A stretch of 64,000 nucleotides of DNA, taken from assembly GCF_025961225.1 (NCBI RefSeq), contig NZ_JAOQNG010000002.1, positions 673,501-737,500 of the forward strand, given 5' to 3'. Source of the DNA: Azospirillum canadense. GTDB taxonomy: Bacteria > Pseudomonadota > Alphaproteobacteria > Azospirillales > Azospirillaceae. The position numbers and the translations under genes are program-made. Below the pieces are notes generated by a model. That model ran no database searches. It was not told the origin of the DNA and worked only from the letters and a program-made list of their open reading frames with translations. Position 1 is the first letter of the stretch; each line of letters starts with the position of its first letter. This document shows, piece by piece, positions 25,912-34,251 of the stretch.

Positions 25912-27093
25912 TCAGCGGTAATCAGCCAGGTTGAAGCGGCCGTTCTTCCAATCCAGCATCACGATGTCGTCCTTCGACAGCCCGGAATGGCGCGCGGGCG
26001 TGAAGGTGAAGGTGCCGCCGGTGCCGTTGTAGCCGGCGATGGCCTCCAGCGCGTCGCGCAGCTTCGCCTTGTCCTTGCCGCCCTTCTCGACGGCGAGGCG
26101 GGCGAGCTGGATGGCGTCGTAGGTCTGCGCCACATACTGGTTGGGCGGCCGGCCGTAGCGCTTCTGGAACTTCTGGATCAGCTCCTGCACCCGCGGCTTC
26201 AGCGGGTCACTGTCGGGAAGCTGGTCGCCGACCGGGAACTTCACGCTGACCAGAAGCAGGTTCTTCGCGGCGTCGCCGGCCAACTCCATGTAGCGCTGGG
26301 ACACGAAGCCATAGCTGTGGATCAGCGTCCGATCGCCGAGGCCCAGTTGCTGCGCCTGCTTCAGGAACACCACGCCCGCCGGGGTCACCGTCCAGCAGAT
26401 AATCGCCTGCGCCCCGCTGTCGCGGATGCGGGTCAGCTGGGCGGTCATGTCGGTGTCGGCGGGGTTGAAGGCCTCGTAGGTGACGTCGAGCTGCCGCTTG
26501 GGCGCCAGAAGCTTCATCTGCTCGGTGGCGCTCTGCCCGAAGCCGCTGGAATCGGCGAGCAGGGCCACCTTCTTGATGTCTTTCTTGGCGAGGTAGTCAG
26601 CGATGCGGTCGAGCACGCTGTCGTCGTCGACCGTGCTCTTGAAGGCCCATTTCCGCTCGCTGACGGGCTGGACGATGTTCATGGCCCCTTCGGTGGAAAT
26701 GAAGGGCACCTTGGCCTGCTCGGCCATCGGGGCCATGGCCAGCGCGATGCCGCTCATGCTGCCGCCGCCGACGATCATGTCCACGCGGTCCTGCGTCAGC
26801 AGGCGGCGGGTGGCGCTCATCGCCTTTTGCGTCTGGCTCTCCGCGTCGTAGAAGACCCAGTCGACCTTGCGGCCGTTGATCCCGCCGGCCGCGTTGATCT
26901 CCTCAACCGCAATTTCCATTCCGGCCTTCATGTCCTCGCCCAGGAAGGCGGCGGGGCCGGTCACCGACAGGATGGAGCCGATCTTGATCGTCTCCTCGGC
27001 GCTGGCGGTTCCCGCGCCGGTGGCGGCCATGATGGCCAGGGCCGCGCCGGCGATCCGCGCCCGGATGTGGGGTTTTGCAAAGGCACCAGACAT
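25912..27093 (-). CDS. Liv-type ABC transporter substrate-binding protein
   Basis: 393 residues from ATG 27093 behind a full AGGAGGTGAGACA site. Signal peptide about 1-32 ending ASAEE. Periplasmic-binding type 1 fold as in LivJ/AmiC: IKIGSILSVTGPAAFLGEDMKAGMEIAVEEINAAGGING. The first gene after the GntR regulator and presumably the most strongly translated in the operon. The ligand may be an amino acid, amide or aromatic nitrogen compound. Confidence 0.93.
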   Translation of the reverse strand: MSGAFAKPHIRARIAGAALAIMAATGAGTASAEETIKIGSILSVTGPAAFLGEDMKAGMEIAVEEINAAGGINGRKVDWVFYDAESQTQKAMSATRRLLTQDRVDMIVGGGSMSGIALAMAPMAEQAKVPFISTEGAMNIVQPVSERKWAFKSTVDDDSVLDRIADYLAKKDIKKVALLADSSGFGQSATEQMKLLAPKRQLDVTYEAFNPADTDMTAQLTRIRDSGAQAIICWTVTPAGVVFLKQAQQLGLGDRTLIHSYGFVSQRYMELAGDAAKNLLLVSVKFPVGDQLPDSDPLKPRVQELIQKFQKRYGRPPNQYVAQTYDAIQLARLAVEKGGKDKAKLRDALEAIAGYNGTGGTFTFTPARHSGLSKDDIVMLDWKNGRFNLADYR

Positions 27094-27154
27094 TGTCTCA
27101 CCTCCTTGTTCTTCGGGGCGAATCCGTCCGCGCACTTTCTTGTTTTTGGTTAGC

Positions 27155-28000
27155 TTATTTCTTTATCTTCTTGGCGCCGTCGGCGCGCAGTTCCGATGAA
27201 AAGCTGACGATGTCGGCCGGCCCGGTGGGCACGACCTTGGACACCGGCACCGTCACCACATAGCGGGCCTGGTCGGCCCGGTAGATCGAATAGCCGGCCA
27301 TGACCGGCCGCTCGTCCACGTCCAGATAGACGAGATGGCGGCCCAGCACCGGGTCGTTCGGCAGCACCTGGAGGATCTCCGCGACGTCCGCGCTCGCCGC
27401 GGTCGCTTCAATGCGCATGACGCCGCGGTCCAGCTCGACACAGGTCTTCAGCAGGTCGAGCAGGGAGCAGCGCTCCACCATCTCGCGGTCGAAGACGGAC
27501 GCGTAATCGGCGAGGATGTAGCGGTAGTCGATGGAGATCGGGATGCCGCCGCTCGACCGCAGCCGCTCCAGATAGAGGACCGGGGCGCCCGGCGCGACGC
27601 CGAGGGCCAAGTGGTAGGCGGCGGGGCAGGGCATCCGTTCCAGGCGGCGCAGCGTCATCACCAACGGCCGGCCGCTATCGGCCCACTGGTCGATGAAGTC
27701 CATGTCCGGCGTGAAGCGCTCGTCCACCTTACCAGTGCCGACGAAGGTGCCGACGCCGCGGATGCGCGTCAGGTGCCCCTCGTTGACCAACGCCTGGACC
27801 GCCTGCCGCACGGTCATGCGGCTGACCTTGAAGAGCTGGCACAGCTCGTCGTCGGTGTGGAAGCGCTGGTCGGCCCGGTCCCACGACGCGATCATCTGCA
27901 ACAGCCGCCGCTTGATCTGCACATACAGCGGCAGAGGCGAGGAACGGTCGATGACGTCGACGGTGTCCGTCCCGGGGTCGGCAGGCTGAGGCTTGTGCAT
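27155..28000 (-). CDS. GntR/HutC-family transcriptional regulator
   Basis: 281 residues. Winged helix at about 20-95 (LCQLFKVSRMTVRQAVQALVNEGHLTRIRGVGTFV) followed by a UTRA ligand-binding domain typical of HutC/FarR types. Located at the head of the operon, 61 bp before the binding-protein gene, and divergent from the SDR gene. The CTAG-rich palindrome at 28018-28041 is its likely operator and would give autoregulation plus control of both sides. Confidence 0.92.
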   Translation of the reverse strand: MHKPQPADPGTDTVDVIDRSSPLPLYVQIKRRLLQMIASWDRADQRFHTDDELCQLFKVSRMTVRQAVQALVNEGHLTRIRGVGTFVGTGKVDERFTPDMDFIDQWADSGRPLVMTLRRLERMPCPAAYHLALGVAPGAPVLYLERLRSSGGIPISIDYRYILADYASVFDREMVERCSLLDLLKTCVELDRGVMRIEATAASADVAEILQVLPNDPVLGRHLVYLDVDERPVMAGYSIYRADQARYVVTVPVSKVVPTGPADIVSFSSELRADGAKKIKK

Positions 28001-28017
28001 CGCTCCGTCCGTCCGTC

Positions 28018-28041
28018 ATCTAGTTGTCTAGTAAGCTAGAT
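28018..28041. promoter_or_regulatory. CTAG-rich palindromic operator between gntR and the SDR gene
   Basis: A 24-bp imperfect palindrome beginning ATCTAG, ending CTAGAT and centred on a third CTAG; the three CTAG copies are spaced 8 bp apart. It begins 18 bp upstream of the gntR start codon. CTAG is rare in most bacterial genomes, so three in 24 bp is unlikely by chance. Probable GntR binding site. Confidence 0.6.
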
Positions 28042-28152
28042 ATTATGACTCATCGCTGACGGCCGCAAGCCGAAACTTCGTACTCCCATGACTCATCGGG
28101 GGAGCCGCGTCCTACATCACTGCATCGACAGAACCGTGATGCAGGAGGAAGC

Positions 28153-28908
28153 ATGGACAAGGTCATTCTCGTCACCGGCGCCACCGCCGGGCTGGGCGAG
28201 GCCACCGCCCGCCGTTTCGCCGGGGCCGGGTGGCGGGTCGTCGTCACCGGACGCCGCGCCGACCGGCTGGAACGGCTGGTCGATTCCTTCGGGGCCGAAC
28301 GGGTCCACGCCGCCGTCTTCGACGTCCGGGACGAGGCCGCGATGATTGAGGCCCTGGCGGCGCTGCCGGAACCGTTCCGCGGCATCGACGTGCTGGTCAA
28401 CAACGCCGGGCTGGCGCTGGGCACCAAGCCGGCGGTCGACGCCTCGCTGGACGACTGGCGCACGATGATCGACACGAACATCACCGCGCTGGTCACCATC
28501 ACCCACCGGCTGCTGCCGGTGCTGATCGAGCGGCGCGGGGTCATCATCAACATCGGTTCGGTCGCCGGCACCTACCCCTACGCGGGCGGCAACGTCTATG
28601 GCGGGACCAAGGCCTTCGTCCGGCAGTTCTCGCTGGGGCTGCGGTCGGATCTGCACGGCAAGGGCGTGCGCGTCACCAACATCGAGCCGGGCATGGTGGA
28701 GACGGAGTTCACGCTGGTGCGCACCCACGGCAACCGGAACGCCTCCGACGCCATGTACCACGGCGCCAACCCGATGACCGCGGAGGACATCGCCGAGACG
28801 CTGCACTGGGTGGCGACCCTGCCGCCGCACCTGAACATCAACCGGCTGGAGTTGATGCCGGTCAGCCAGTCCTTCGCCGGCTTCCAGATCCACCGCCAGA
28901 CGAGCTGA
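28153..28908 (+). CDS. SDR oxidoreductase, 3-hydroxy acid dehydrogenase-like (YdfG type)
   Basis: 251 residues. TGATAGLGEATARRF cofactor loop, NNAGLALG, INIGSVAGTYPYAGGNVYGGTKAF (Ser-Tyr-Lys triad) and IEPGMVETEF, the pattern of YdfG/serine 3-dehydrogenase enzymes. Has GGAGGA ahead of the ATG. Divergent from gntR, so likely part of the same regulon, oxidising or reducing a hydroxy-acid intermediate. Confidence 0.88.
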   Translation: MDKVILVTGATAGLGEATARRFAGAGWRVVVTGRRADRLERLVDSFGAERVHAAVFDVRDEAAMIEALAALPEPFRGIDVLVNNAGLALGTKPAVDASLDDWRTMIDTNITALVTITHRLLPVLIERRGVIINIGSVAGTYPYAGGNVYGGTKAFVRQFSLGLRSDLHGKGVRVTNIEPGMVETEFTLVRTHGNRNASDAMYHGANPMTAEDIAETLHWVATLPPHLNINRLELMPVSQSFAGFQIHRQTS

Positions 28909-28915
28909 GTCCGCC

Positions 28916-30586
28916 TTAAACGTGGTAGAAGCGGACCGTTTCCAGCAAGCTCTGGCCGAGGTCGTTGAGGTTGGCGGCGGCACCCTCCAGCTGGCGGGTG
29001 CCGGCGGCGGTTTGGGTGCTGGCGTCGCGGATGTTCTGCATGGCGCGGGTGACCTGCTCCATGCCGATCTGCTGCTGGTTGGTGCCGGCGACGATCTGCT
29101 GGAAGGCGAGCAGGCTCTCGCGGACGCTCTCGGCCAGATCGCGGATGGTCGCCTGGGTCGCGTCGGTCTGGCGCTTGCCGGCACCCACGCGCTTGACCGC
29201 TTCCTCGGTCAGCATCACGGACGCGTTGATGCCGTGCTGGATCTCGCTGAGGTTGGAACGGACCTGCGCGGTCGCTTCCTTGGCCTGGCTGGCCAGGCTC
29301 TTGATCTCGCCGGCCACCACCGCGAAGGCGCGGCCGTGCTCACCCGCCGCCGCGGCTTCGATGGCGGCATTGAGGGCCAAGAGGTGCGAGCGTTCGGCGA
29401 TGTCGTTGACGGTCAAAATGATCTCGCCGATCGCCTGCGTGCGCTCCGACAGGATCACGATGTTTTCCGCCACCGCTTCGGCCTGCTCGCGGATCGCGTC
29501 CATGGCTTGGTTGGTGTCCGCCACAGCCTTCAGCCCGCTGTCGCTGGTCGCCACCGCGATCTCGGCGTTCGCCGCCACGTCCTGGGCGCGGCGGGCGATC
29601 TGCGCGCCGGATTCGGTGATTTCGCTCAAGGTCGCCGTGGTCTGCTCCACCGCCGCGAGCTGCTGCGCCACGCTGGCCGCCTGCTGCTGGGTGGAGGCGC
29701 GGATCTGCGCCGTCGCCGCGTGCACGTTCTCCGCCGTCGCGCGGGTGGAGGAGGCGACGGTGCGCAGCTTCGCGATCATGTCGTTGAGATAGCGGCCGAG
29801 CGTCGCCAACTCGTCGGAGCCCTCCGTCGCGACCTTCTGCGTCAGGTCGCCCTCGCTCACCCGGCCGGTGAGCGCGACGGCGTTGCGGAGCCGGACGGTG
29901 ATCGACCGGCTGATGGAAAACGCGATCAGGATCGCGGCCGCGATGGCGACGACGCCGGCGACGAGCGCCGACCAGATGACGTCCTGGCGCAATTGCCGGA
30001 CACGCTCCTGCCCCGCCTGGGACAGCGCCCGGCTGATGTAGCCGCCGTTCCGCACGTGCGTTTCGATGGCGACGCGGATCGTTTCGAGCTGCGGTTCCAG
30101 GGCGCGCGCGTCGCCGTCGCGCCCTTGCAGAAGCAGGTCGAAATGTGCGCCGGATTCCTGCCGGATTTTCTGGAAGGCGTTGCGCAGACCATCCGCGCGC
30201 GTGACCAGATCTTTCCAGAGCCGCTCACGTTCCGACGAGATCGGATCCACCGCGCTGTCCATCGCGAGGGTGCGCAGCTGGTCGACGAACACCTGGACCT
30301 GGTCCACCTCGGCGAGATAGCGCTGCTGCATCGGGATGATGTTGGCGGGGCGTCCCTCGACCTTCGCGGCCATCGCCTCCGCCGTGGCGCGGTCGCGCTG
30401 GCTGCGCATGTCCGCCTGCAGGCCGGCGATCTCCTTCAGCAGGTCGGTGGCCTCGACGTCGTGGCTTGCCACGTCCTCGGCAATGCCCAGCACGGTATCG
30501 ACGCGATGCGCTTGATAGACCAAGGGCAGGAGGACAAGCAGACACAGGATTCCAAAGCCAACGCCAAGCTTGTGCGCGATCTTCAC
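28916..30586 (-). CDS. Methyl-accepting chemotaxis protein
   Basis: 556 residues if it starts at GTG 30586 (VKIAHKLGVGFG, with GAGG eight or so bases upstream); GTG 30598 would add four residues. Membrane helices at about 8-30 and 205-225 bracket a periplasmic all-helical sensor. HAMP follows, then the signalling domain with hairpin tip ERSHLLALNAAIEAAAAGEHGRAFAVVAGEI. No C-terminal receptor pentapeptide. Ligand unknown. Confidence 0.93.
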   Translation of the reverse strand: MKIAHKLGVGFGILCLLVLLPLVYQAHRVDTVLGIAEDVASHDVEATDLLKEIAGLQADMRSQRDRATAEAMAAKVEGRPANIIPMQQRYLAEVDQVQVFVDQLRTLAMDSAVDPISSERERLWKDLVTRADGLRNAFQKIRQESGAHFDLLLQGRDGDARALEPQLETIRVAIETHVRNGGYISRALSQAGQERVRQLRQDVIWSALVAGVVAIAAAILIAFSISRSITVRLRNAVALTGRVSEGDLTQKVATEGSDELATLGRYLNDMIAKLRTVASSTRATAENVHAATAQIRASTQQQAASVAQQLAAVEQTTATLSEITESGAQIARRAQDVAANAEIAVATSDSGLKAVADTNQAMDAIREQAEAVAENIVILSERTQAIGEIILTVNDIAERSHLLALNAAIEAAAAGEHGRAFAVVAGEIKSLASQAKEATAQVRSNLSEIQHGINASVMLTEEAVKRVGAGKRQTDATQATIRDLAESVRESLLAFQQIVAGTNQQQIGMEQVTRAMQNIRDASTQTAAGTRQLEGAAANLNDLGQSLLETVRFYHV

Positions 30587-30749
30587 GGACGACCTCACCT
30601 CGACGACTTGTGAAGTCTTAGCACCGATAATCGCCGCTCACTACAATCAGAGACGACCCATGACTTTTGATAAGGCCCATCACCATCCGAAGGAAATATG
30701 ACACGGGCGGCGCTTGTACGGCACAACGGTCAGTCTGGACGAAGCCCGG

Positions 30750-32618
30750 TTATTGTTTCCCTGGTTTTGGCGTGCCACCGCCACCTAAGGGTGCGGGTGG
30801 CCGTCCGAGCGCTCCGGGCATCGGGCCGGGCCGATGCGTGGCCGGCCCGCGGCGCCGGCTCGACCAGCGGTACTGCGGGTCGTCGGCGACGAGGTGCAGG
30901 TGGTCCGACAGGCGATTGCGCTCCAGCCAGCCGATGGCCGCCTCAAGCTCCGACAGGCTCATGGCCGAGCGCGCCTTGTTCATCAGGCGCTTCAGGACGG
31001 CGTTGTAGGTGTGGTAGCCGACCGGCCCGTCGGCGACGAGGTTGTTGTCCTCGTCCTCGATGACCTGGGCCGCGACGAGTTGGCCGATGCGCTGGCGCAG
31101 GTAGTGTTCGGCGGCACTCGGCGTCACCGGCGGTTCCCCGTGGTCGCGCGCCGGGCCGCCGAAGTCGGGGCCGGGGGCCACCACGGCGAAGCTCAGCGCC
31201 GTCGCGTTGGATTCCAGGGGGATCACCTCCGGCTCCCGGTCGGTGGCGCGTTCCAGCGGCAGTTCGTGCTGCGGGCGCCGGCTTTTCACCAGCGCGCGGA
31301 TGCCCTGCTGGGTCTCGACCATCGTGCGGAAGCGGTCGAACAGCTCGTCGGCAGGGTGGTAGATCAGCGCCCGCTGCTGGTCGTAAGGGCCGGCGTGCGG
31401 GTCCACCCGCGTCGCCCGCGCGATGGCCTGCTCCAGCCAGGGGCGCGAGCGGATGTGCGTCAGGCAGGCCACATGGGTGATGGCGGGGGCGTCCAGCCCC
31501 TCGTAGGCCATCGCCACGGACACCAGGATCGACGGCACGGGCCGCAGCCGGAAGGAGGCGACCACTTCGTGGGCGTCGCGGCTCTCGGAGATGGCGAGGC
31601 GGACCATGCGCCCGGCCTGCTCCGCTGGCATCCAGCCGCGCAGCGTGTCCAGGTAGCTGCGCGCCGTGTCCTGGTCGGGGGCGATGACCAGCAGCTTGCC
31701 CAACCCCTTGCCGTCCGACCCGCCCGGCAGTCTCATCTCCGCTCGCCGCTTGGCCCGGTGCTCCCGGCAGGAGCGGAAGGCCTCGCGCAGCATCGCCGTG
31801 GCGAAGCCGGTGCGCAGCGCGGTGAACAGGGCGTCGCGGCTGTTCTCCCCGGCGCGCGACAGCGCCTCGACGGAGCGGGTGGTGCGCTCCGCGTCCAGCC
31901 ACGTGGCGGAGCCGTCCATAGCGCCGAAGGTCACCGGCAGGATGGCCTTCTCAGCCAGCGCCTGCCGCCGGGAATAGCCGACGATGGCCCAGCCCGGCGC
32001 CTTGAAATCGATCTCCCGCATCTTCCGGACGCCGTGCGGCGCGCGGTAGGGCAGCCAGAGAATGGGGCGCCCGTCGGCCCGTTCCAGCGTGCCGCTCATC
32101 AGCAGGCGCGCCGCCGCGTTTTCCAGCAGCGGCAGGATGGACCGGCTCCAGCTGGTTTCTTCGGCACCGGTGGTCAGCTGATCGGTGTCGCCCACCGCCG
32201 GCAGGTGATGCAGCTCGTCGATGGCGATCAAATAGCGGTGTCGCTGGAATTCCTGGAGGTGGAGGTCGGGTGCGGCGGCCACGGCCTGATAGGTCGTGAT
32301 GTAGCCCTGAAGCCCGCGGCACAGGTCCGCCCCGTTCTCCGCCGCGCGCAGGGCCATGGAGTGGCCGAGCGCATCGCGCCACAGCGGATCGACGAAGGCC
32401 TCCTCCGCCTGCCGCCGCAGGCTGTCGCGTGGGACGATCCAGCAGACCCGGTCGATCACGCCGGCGTCGAACAGCCTCGCCCCCATGAGGACGGGCAGAA
32501 GCGATTTGCCCCCGCCGGGCGTGACGGCCGCGAGCACGTCGCGGACGCCGGTCTCCTGCCGTGCGATGGCCTGGGCGATGCCCGCGACCAAATGCTGGTG
32601 GCTTCTCAGTTGCGGCAT
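30750..32618 (-). CDS. Superfamily 2 DNA/RNA helicase
   Basis: 622 residues. Walker A TPGGGKSLLP (about 33), DEAH-type box IDELHHLP (about 135), motif III SGTLERADG, and motif VI ARATRVDPHAG preceded by SVAMAYEGLDAPAITHV. Resembles the helicase domains of restriction/DISARM-like and ERCC3-like proteins but stands alone, with no methylase or nuclease gene beside it. The C-terminal 150 residues are not recognised and end in a Pro/Gly-rich tail. Cellular role unknown. Confidence 0.85.
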   Translation of the reverse strand: MPQLRSHQHLVAGIAQAIARQETGVRDVLAAVTPGGGKSLLPVLMGARLFDAGVIDRVCWIVPRDSLRRQAEEAFVDPLWRDALGHSMALRAAENGADLCRGLQGYITTYQAVAAAPDLHLQEFQRHRYLIAIDELHHLPAVGDTDQLTTGAEETSWSRSILPLLENAAARLLMSGTLERADGRPILWLPYRAPHGVRKMREIDFKAPGWAIVGYSRRQALAEKAILPVTFGAMDGSATWLDAERTTRSVEALSRAGENSRDALFTALRTGFATAMLREAFRSCREHRAKRRAEMRLPGGSDGKGLGKLLVIAPDQDTARSYLDTLRGWMPAEQAGRMVRLAISESRDAHEVVASFRLRPVPSILVSVAMAYEGLDAPAITHVACLTHIRSRPWLEQAIARATRVDPHAGPYDQQRALIYHPADELFDRFRTMVETQQGIRALVKSRRPQHELPLERATDREPEVIPLESNATALSFAVVAPGPDFGGPARDHGEPPVTPSAAEHYLRQRIGQLVAAQVIEDEDNNLVADGPVGYHTYNAVLKRLMNKARSAMSLSELEAAIGWLERNRLSDHLHLVADDPQYRWSSRRRGPATHRPGPMPGALGRPPAPLGGGGTPKPGKQ

Positions 32619-32864
32619 CCCACCCCGTCATGCCCAAGCGCAAAGGAGGAGCAAGCCTAAATGGGCGGGAGTCCCGGGATCACGGACTCAATCGTAGGTT
32701 TGCCACCGGCATTGGGGTTACGGTCGAGCCGAAGGCGGCACCGCTCCGGTACGGCACCAGTGCGCAATTTTGGATAGCAACAGCCCTCGCCAAAACGCCC
32801 AATTTATGGGCAAATGGTCAACGGAGCGGCGACGGGACACCGCTCCTGATGGTGGACCAACCGG

Positions 32865-33167
32865 TCAGGCGGCGCCCACCCGTTGCCCCGTAAGGCGGTA
32901 CACGGCGGTGGCCACGGCCAAATCCTCGCTCTGGCCGACGTCCAGACGTCGGTCGATGTAGTTGCCGAGAAACTCCACGAGGGCATCGCGGGCCACGGAT
33001 TGAACCCACGCGCCATGGGTGCCGAATGCCTGCATCGTCCAGAACTCCGACGCCAGCAGGGCCGACCGGACGCTCTTGGAGGAGCCGTCCCAATGGGACC
33101 ATAGAAAATCGACGGCGGTCTGCGCGACCGTGATCACCAAACCAGCATTGATTCCGGGTGCGGCCAT
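32865..33167 (-). CDS. Hypothetical protein
   Basis: 100 residues from ATG 33167 with GGAGGG five bases upstream. Acidic/neutral, one mildly hydrophobic stretch at the start (GINAGLVITVAQTAVDFLW). No family recognised. The upstream gap (33168-33397) separates it from the divergent HemD-like gene. The 246-bp gap on its other side (32619-32864) contains only a weak stem at 32797-32811. Confidence 0.6.
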   Translation of the reverse strand: MAAPGINAGLVITVAQTAVDFLWSHWDGSSKSVRSALLASEFWTMQAFGTHGAWVQSVARDALVEFLGNYIDRRLDVGQSEDLAVATAVYRLTGQRVGAA

Positions 33168-33397
33168 GGTGCCCTCCATTCCAGTCCATCGGACGATTGC
33201 CCGAGACTTCACCGCGGCGGAGCAAACGCGATGCCAAGCAGTTCACAGGACGGAACGACGGGATCGTGCGTATCCGATTTTTCCGATGGCCTCCCCCGGA
33301 CGGAGTAGCGCCCCGATGTCGATGCCGTGACGGTCGGCAGGCCTTTCGCCCGCGCCGCTGTGTTACCTTGGGCGGCCAATCAACGAGGAGGGTTGTG

Positions 33398-34216
33398 ATG
33401 GGCGGGGACCTTGCCGGGCGACGCGTTCTGGTGCCGGAAAGCCGTGAACTCGATCTCTTCGCCTCAATGCTAGAGGCGCACGGGGCGGAAGCCGTGCGCT
33501 GCCCGCTGATCGCCATGCGCGACGTCGAGGATCCCGCCCCGGTGGAAGCGTGGCTGCGCCGGCTGGCCGAGGGCCGCTTCGACGACCTAATTCTGCTGAC
33601 GGGGGAGGGGCTGCGCCGCCTGATGCCCATCGCCAAGCGGATGGGGATCGACGGGACGGTGGTGGAGGCGATCGGGCGCCTGCGCACCGTAACGCGCGGG
33701 CCGAAGCCCGTCCGCGCCCTGCGGGAACTGGGGCTGTCCGCGCAGGTGACCGCCCCGGCCCCGACCACGGCCGGCGTGATCGAGGCGCTGGCCGGCCTGG
33801 ACCTTTCCGGCCGGACGGTGGGCGTCCAGCTCTACCCCGACAATCCCAACCTGCCGCTGCTGGACGCGATCCGCGCCGCCGACGCCGTTCCCGACCCGGT
33901 CCTGCCTTACCGCTATGCCTCCGACGTGGAGACCGACCGGGTCGAAGCGGCGATCCGCGAGATGGCGGACGGGCGCATCGACGTGGTGGCCTTCACCAGC
34001 TCGCCCCAGGTCCGCCGCTTCCAAGACGTCGCCAAGGCCCGCGCGCTGGAGGAGCAGCTGCGCAGCGGGCTGTCCCGCACGCGCATCGCCGCCGTCGGCC
34101 CGGTGGTGGCGGAAGCCGTGGAAGCGGCCGGCGCGCGGGTCTGGGTGGCGCCGGAGAGCAGCTTCCACATGAAGCCGCTGGTCAACGCGATCCGCGGCGA
34201 GTTCCGCGCCGGCTGA
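33398..34216 (+). CDS. Uroporphyrinogen-III synthase-like protein
   Basis: 272 residues. Start ATG 33398 with GAGGAGGG upstream. HemD fold: GRRVLVPESRELDLFASMLEAHGAEAVRCPLIAMRDV, ILLTGEGLRRLM, and the late VVAFTSSPQVRRF and IAAVGPVVAEAVEAAGARVWVAPE. It could make uroporphyrinogen III for heme/siroheme. A lone copy on a secondary replicon may instead be a HemD-like accessory; no heme pathway gene is adjacent. Confidence 0.8.
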   Translation: MGGDLAGRRVLVPESRELDLFASMLEAHGAEAVRCPLIAMRDVEDPAPVEAWLRRLAEGRFDDLILLTGEGLRRLMPIAKRMGIDGTVVEAIGRLRTVTRGPKPVRALRELGLSAQVTAPAPTTAGVIEALAGLDLSGRTVGVQLYPDNPNLPLLDAIRAADAVPDPVLPYRYASDVETDRVEAAIREMADGRIDVVAFTSSPQVRRFQDVAKARALEEQLRSGLSRTRIAAVGPVVAEAVEAAGARVWVAPESSFHMKPLVNAIRGEFRAG

Positions 34217-34251
34217 ACGGGTCGGCTCCGCCATCGTCAGGCACGCGTCCG

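Noticed and set aside
32797..32811. GCCCA/TGGGC stem as terminator upstream of the hypothetical gene
   Set aside because: Only five base pairs and no T-run; too weak to call.
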